64,000 nucleotides of DNA, from contig NZ_CP015881.1 of the NCBI RefSeq assembly GCF_000697965.2, forward strand, positions 186,001-250,000, given 5' to 3'. The position numbers were made by a program, and so were the translations under genes. Shown here one piece after another: positions 61,057-64,000 of the stretch. How positions within the stretch are numbered: the stretch's first letter is position 1; the number at the start of each line of letters is the position of its first letter. Below the pieces are notes generated by a model, which saw only the letters and a list, made by a program, of their open reading frames with translations, had not been told where the DNA came from and did not search any database. Source of the DNA: Ensifer adhaerens. Its GTDB lineage: Bacteria; Pseudomonadota; Alphaproteobacteria; Rhizobiales; Rhizobiaceae.

Positions 61057-61956
61057 ATGGCGGAAACAGAGACGACAGCGGATAGCGCGTGGAGCGAACC
61101 GGGTGCGACGGATGACACCAACGGGCGCGTCACACTCGCCATCGTCTTCTGCCTGCTCTCGATGTCGAGCGTGCAGTTTGGCGCAGCCCTTTCGAAGCCC
61201 GCCATGGAAAGCGTCGGAGCCTTTGGCGCAACCTGGCTGCGGCTATCCTGGGCGGCCGCCTTCCTGCTCATCCTCGTCCGCCCGCCTTTTCTCCGCTACA
61301 CCCGGGCGCAATGGATTTCCGCGCTTTCGCTCGGCGCGACGATGGCGGTGATGACGCTCTGCTTCTTCGCGGCGATCGCCCGCATTCCCCTCGGCCTTGC
61401 CGTGGCGATCGAGTTTCTCGGTCCTCTGACGGTCGCTGCCGTTTTCGGCGGCCGTGGCTGGCGCCTGCTTTGTCCCGTTATCGCTGCGGCCGGCGTGCTC
61501 TGCCTCTCCTGGGACGGTTCCTCCTGGGTCGCAGATACGCGCGGGCTTCTGTTCGCCTTCGGTGCGGCGATCGGCTGGGCCGGCTACATCATCCTGATGA
61601 AGCAGGCTGGCCAACGCTTCAAGGGACTGGAAGGGCTCGCTGTTTCGCTGCTGTTTGCCGCGCTCTTTGCGACTCCGTTCGGCCTGTCTCAGGCGCAGTC
61701 CGGCTTCTCCTTCGACATGCTCTTGATGACGGCCGGGCTTGCCATCCTGGTGCCGCTGCTGCCTTATGCGCTCGAATTCATGGCGCTGCGGCGCATGCAG
61801 CCATCGGCCTTCGGCATCCTGATGAGCCTGGAGCCGGCGATCGGCGCGGTTGCCGGCTTCATCGTGCTGGGTCAGGCGCTTTCCCTCAACCAGATCTTCG
61901 GCGTGGCCCTCGTCATGCTCGCGAGCGCCGCCGGAACCTTGCTGGCGAAAGCCTAG
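61057..61956 (+). CDS. EamA-family exporter (RhtA-like)
   Basis: This 299-residue membrane protein has ten predicted helices and two EamA domains. The segments FFAAIARIPLGLAVAIEFLGPL and PLLPYALEFMALRRMQPSAFGILMSLEPA are characteristic of RhtA/YedA-type exporters of threonine, homoserine and related amino acids. ATG 61057 has GGGGAG upstream. An ATG at 60979 in the same frame would add 26 residues and lie inside the LysR-binding region. The substrate is inferred from the family only. Confidence 0.9.
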   Translation: MAETETTADSAWSEPGATDDTNGRVTLAIVFCLLSMSSVQFGAALSKPAMESVGAFGATWLRLSWAAAFLLILVRPPFLRYTRAQWISALSLGATMAVMTLCFFAAIARIPLGLAVAIEFLGPLTVAAVFGGRGWRLLCPVIAAAGVLCLSWDGSSWVADTRGLLFAFGAAIGWAGYIILMKQAGQRFKGLEGLAVSLLFAALFATPFGLSQAQSGFSFDMLLMTAGLAILVPLLPYALEFMALRRMQPSAFGILMSLEPAIGAVAGFIVLGQALSLNQIFGVALVMLASAAGTLLAKA

Positions 61957-62159
61957 AGCGCAGCAGCCAGGCTGTTTTGCCTGACATCGGCTTTCTGAAA
62001 CTCGCAGTTGGGGGGCTGGCGCTTCAGCCCGCCGCGCCAACCTCTCCAAAAAAATAGGCACGTTGCGCACGACAGGCGAGATGTGCCCGTTTACAAAAGT
62101 AATATTATATGATTTTTTCTCGATGGCTGCGTGGAGGCAGCTTTCTTTGGGAGGAAATC

Positions 62160-63122
62160 ATGAAAATCGCCAAGGCACTTGCGAGTGCAACGATCCTTGC
62201 TGCCTGCACGTTTGGCAGCGCATCCGCGGCCGATCTGGTCGTCGGCTTTTCGCAGATCGGCTCGGAGTCCGGCTGGCGCGCCGCCGAGACGACACTGACC
62301 AAGCAGCAGGCCGAACAGCGCGGCATCGACCTCAAATTTGCTGACGCACAGCAGAAGCAGGAAAACCAGATCAAGGCGATCCGCTCCTTCATTGCGCAAG
62401 GGGTGAACGCCATTCTCGTGGCGCCAGTGGTTGCAACCGGCTGGGACGAAGTGCTGCAGGAAGCCAAGGACGCGGAAATTCCGGTCATCCTGCTCGACCG
62501 CACGGTCGATTCGTCGAATGAGCTTTACCTGACGGCCGTCACGTCCGACCTCGTGCATGAGGGCAATGTTGCCGGCAAATGGTTGGTCGACACGACCGCG
62601 GGCAAGCCCTGCAACGTCGTCGAGCTTCAGGGCACGACCGGCTCCTCGCCGGCGATCGACCGCAAGAAGGGATTTGAACAGGCGCTATCCGGCCACGACA
62701 ACCTGAAGATCATCCGCAGCCAGACCGGTGACTTCACCCGCACCAAGGGCAAGGAAGTCATGGAGAGCTTCCTCAAAGCTGAGGACGGCGGCAAGAACAT
62801 CTGCGCGCTCTACGCCCACAACGACGACATGGCCGTCGGCGCCATCCAGGCAATCAAGGAAGCCGGCCTGAAGCCGGGCAAGGACATCCTTGTCGTGTCG
62901 ATCGATGCCGTTCCGGACATCTTCCAGGCGATGGCAGCCGGCGAAGCCAATGCCACGGTCGAGCTGACGCCGAACATGGCCGGTCCCGCATTCGATGCGC
63001 TTGCCGCCTTCCAGAAGGACGGCACCGCGCCGCCGAAGTGGATCCAGACGGAATCGAAGCTCTACACGCAAGCCGACGAGCCGCTGAAGGTCTACGAGGA
63101 AAAGAAGGGCCTCGGCTACTGA
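62160..63122 (+). CDS. ytfQ: Galactofuranose-type sugar-binding protein (YtfQ-like)
   Basis: This 320-residue periplasmic receptor has a signal peptide (IAKALASATILAACTFGSASA, then ADLVVGFSQIGSESGW). The mature sequence is very close to E. coli YtfQ as I remember it: GFSQIGSESGWRAAE, QQKQENQIKAIRSFIAQGV, CNVVELQGTTG and GKEVMESFLKAE. YtfQ binds galactofuranose, so the same ligand is likely. ATG 62160 has GGGAGGAA directly upstream. An in-frame start 17 codons earlier lacks a site. The ATPase gene follows after 133 bp with a hairpin between. Confidence 0.92.
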   Translation: MKIAKALASATILAACTFGSASAADLVVGFSQIGSESGWRAAETTLTKQQAEQRGIDLKFADAQQKQENQIKAIRSFIAQGVNAILVAPVVATGWDEVLQEAKDAEIPVILLDRTVDSSNELYLTAVTSDLVHEGNVAGKWLVDTTAGKPCNVVELQGTTGSSPAIDRKKGFEQALSGHDNLKIIRSQTGDFTRTKGKEVMESFLKAEDGGKNICALYAHNDDMAVGAIQAIKEAGLKPGKDILVVSIDAVPDIFQAMAAGEANATVELTPNMAGPAFDALAAFQKDGTAPPKWIQTESKLYTQADEPLKVYEEKKGLGY

Positions 63123-63131
63123 CGTCGGCCG

Positions 63132-63159
63132 TGGCCCGCGCTGCTTCTCGCGCGGGCCA
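63132..63159 (+). terminator. Intercistronic hairpin between ytfQ-like and ATPase genes
   Basis: TGGCCCGCGC and GCGCGGGCCA (10 bp) flank an 8-base loop, 9 bp after the binding-protein stop. Inside an operon it probably stabilises or limits the transcript, so that more binding protein than ATPase is made. Confidence 0.6.
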
Positions 63160-63255
63160 AGCTCTTTCCCAAGTTTCCGTCTGAAGAGCACAGCTTGCCG
63201 CAGCTAGGCGCTGTGCTTCTCGTCAGTAGATACCAGCATCGCGGAGACGGTATCG

Positions 63256-64000
63256 ATGCAGACCAATGACCACATTCTCCAGGCGATCCGGATCGAAAAG
63301 ACTTTTCCGGGGACCAGAGCCCTCGACAAGGTCGATTTTCACCTCAGGCGCGGAGAGGTTCATGCGCTGCTTGGCGAAAACGGTGCCGGCAAGTCGACCC
63401 TGATCAAATGCCTGACCGGCGCCTATCGTCGCGACGGCGGCGCCATCCTGCTCGACGATGCCGAGGTTGATCCGCGCGACACCTTCGAAGCCCAGGCGCT
63501 CGGCATCGGCACGGTCTATCAGGAGGTAAACCTGCTGCCGAACCTGACGGTTGCCGAGAACCTCTTCCTCGGGCGCCAGCCGCGCCGCTTCGGCATGGTT
63601 GACGCCCGTGCCATGAATCGGCGGGCTCGGGATCTGCTTGCCGATTATGAACTCGACATCGACGTCACCCGCGATCTCGCCAGCTATTCGGTGGCGATCC
63701 AGCAGGTGGTCGCCATTGCCCGCGCCGTCGATCTCTCCGGCAAGGTGCTGATCCTCGACGAGCCGACGGCGAGCCTCGATGCGCATGAGGTGGCGATGCT
63801 GTTCCGCATTATCCGGCGCCTCAAGGCACGCGGGCTCGGCATCGTCTTCGTCACCCACTTCCTCGAACAGGTCTATGAGATTTCCGACCGGATTACCGTG
63901 CTTAGGAACGGGCAGCTCGTCGGAACGCGTGAAACCGCCAATCTCGATCGCCGCGAGCTGATTGCGATGATGATTGGCCGTGAGCTGGCGGCGGAAATCC
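63256..64000 (+). CDS. ytfR: Sugar ABC transporter ATPase (YtfR-like), 3' end outside window
   Basis: The first 248 residues of a two-domain sugar ATPase are visible and the frame runs off the right edge. The first nucleotide-binding domain is nearly complete: Walker A GENGAGKST, Q-loop VYQEVNLLPNLTV, Walker B VLILDEPTASLD and switch FVTHFLEQVY. The signature reads YSVAIQQVVAIARAV in place of LSxGxxQ, a known feature of this transporter group. It pairs with the YtfQ-like receptor upstream. The permease genes are expected to the right of the window. The start ATG 63256 has GGAG ten bases upstream. Confidence 0.9.
   Translation, partial: MQTNDHILQAIRIEKTFPGTRALDKVDFHLRRGEVHALLGENGAGKSTLIKCLTGAYRRDGGAILLDDAEVDPRDTFEAQALGIGTVYQEVNLLPNLTVAENLFLGRQPRRFGMVDARAMNRRARDLLADYELDIDVTRDLASYSVAIQQVVAIARAVDLSGKVLILDEPTASLDAHEVAMLFRIIRRLKARGLGIVFVTHFLEQVYEISDRITVLRNGQLVGTRETANLDRRELIAMMIGRELAAEI

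Overview
The window is about 62-65% GC by eye, densely coded, and looks like an alphaproteobacterium of the Rhizobiaceae, most like Ensifer/Sinorhizobium. The reasons are the many solute-binding-protein ABC transporters, the LysR/LacI/LuxR-linked catabolic cassettes and the Rhizobium-style gene sets. Apart from queuosine synthesis there are no housekeeping genes, and no rRNA, tRNA, insertion sequence, phage or CRISPR is seen. This fits a secondary replicon or an accessory stretch of chromosome. The genus and the replicon type are inferences.

Layout, left to right. 1-4964: the end of a histidine kinase with its NarL-type regulator, then a three-gene unit (one unknown protein and two membrane-anchored SGNH hydrolases). 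5011-7995: an autotransporter with a strongly repetitive passenger. 8182-16424: a polyamine/guanidino region made of a cupin and FAD amine oxidase pair, a LuxR-type regulator, a PotFGHI-like ABC transporter and an agmatinase/guanidinobutyrase, with shared motifs in the control regions. 16500-17468: a DUF808 membrane protein. 17734-22732: TetR, RND adaptor and RND pump behind a 50-bp palindromic operator. 22787-25858: a papain-like peptidase, an orphan sugar-binding protein and an EamA exporter.

26045-33518: a five-gene peptide-type ABC importer followed by a GH20 beta-N-acetylhexosaminidase, which suggests chito-oligosaccharide use. 33748-40515: LysR, aldehyde dehydrogenase, MFS, enolase-superfamily enzyme and GMC oxidoreductase, an oxidative catabolic cassette for an unidentified substrate. 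40761-44877: gamma-glutamyltransferase, an SPW-repeat protein and a YdcF-like protein. 45071-46913: queCDE behind a very short preQ1-I riboswitch. 47016-52316: DUF488, arylamine N-acetyltransferase, a serine beta-lactamase-like hydrolase, SDR plus LysR, and a secreted alpha/beta hydrolase. 52374-59943: LacI, a carbohydrate ABC importer and a GH2 glycosidase. 60078-61956: a divergent LysR/EamA pair. 62160-64000: a YtfQ-like galactofuranose-binding protein and the start of its ATPase.

Most of the window therefore consists of self-contained uptake-and-degradation modules, each with its own regulator and often a visible dyad at the promoter. Motif and start-codon claims come from reading the sequence. 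Family assignments come from recalled motifs and no database search was run.
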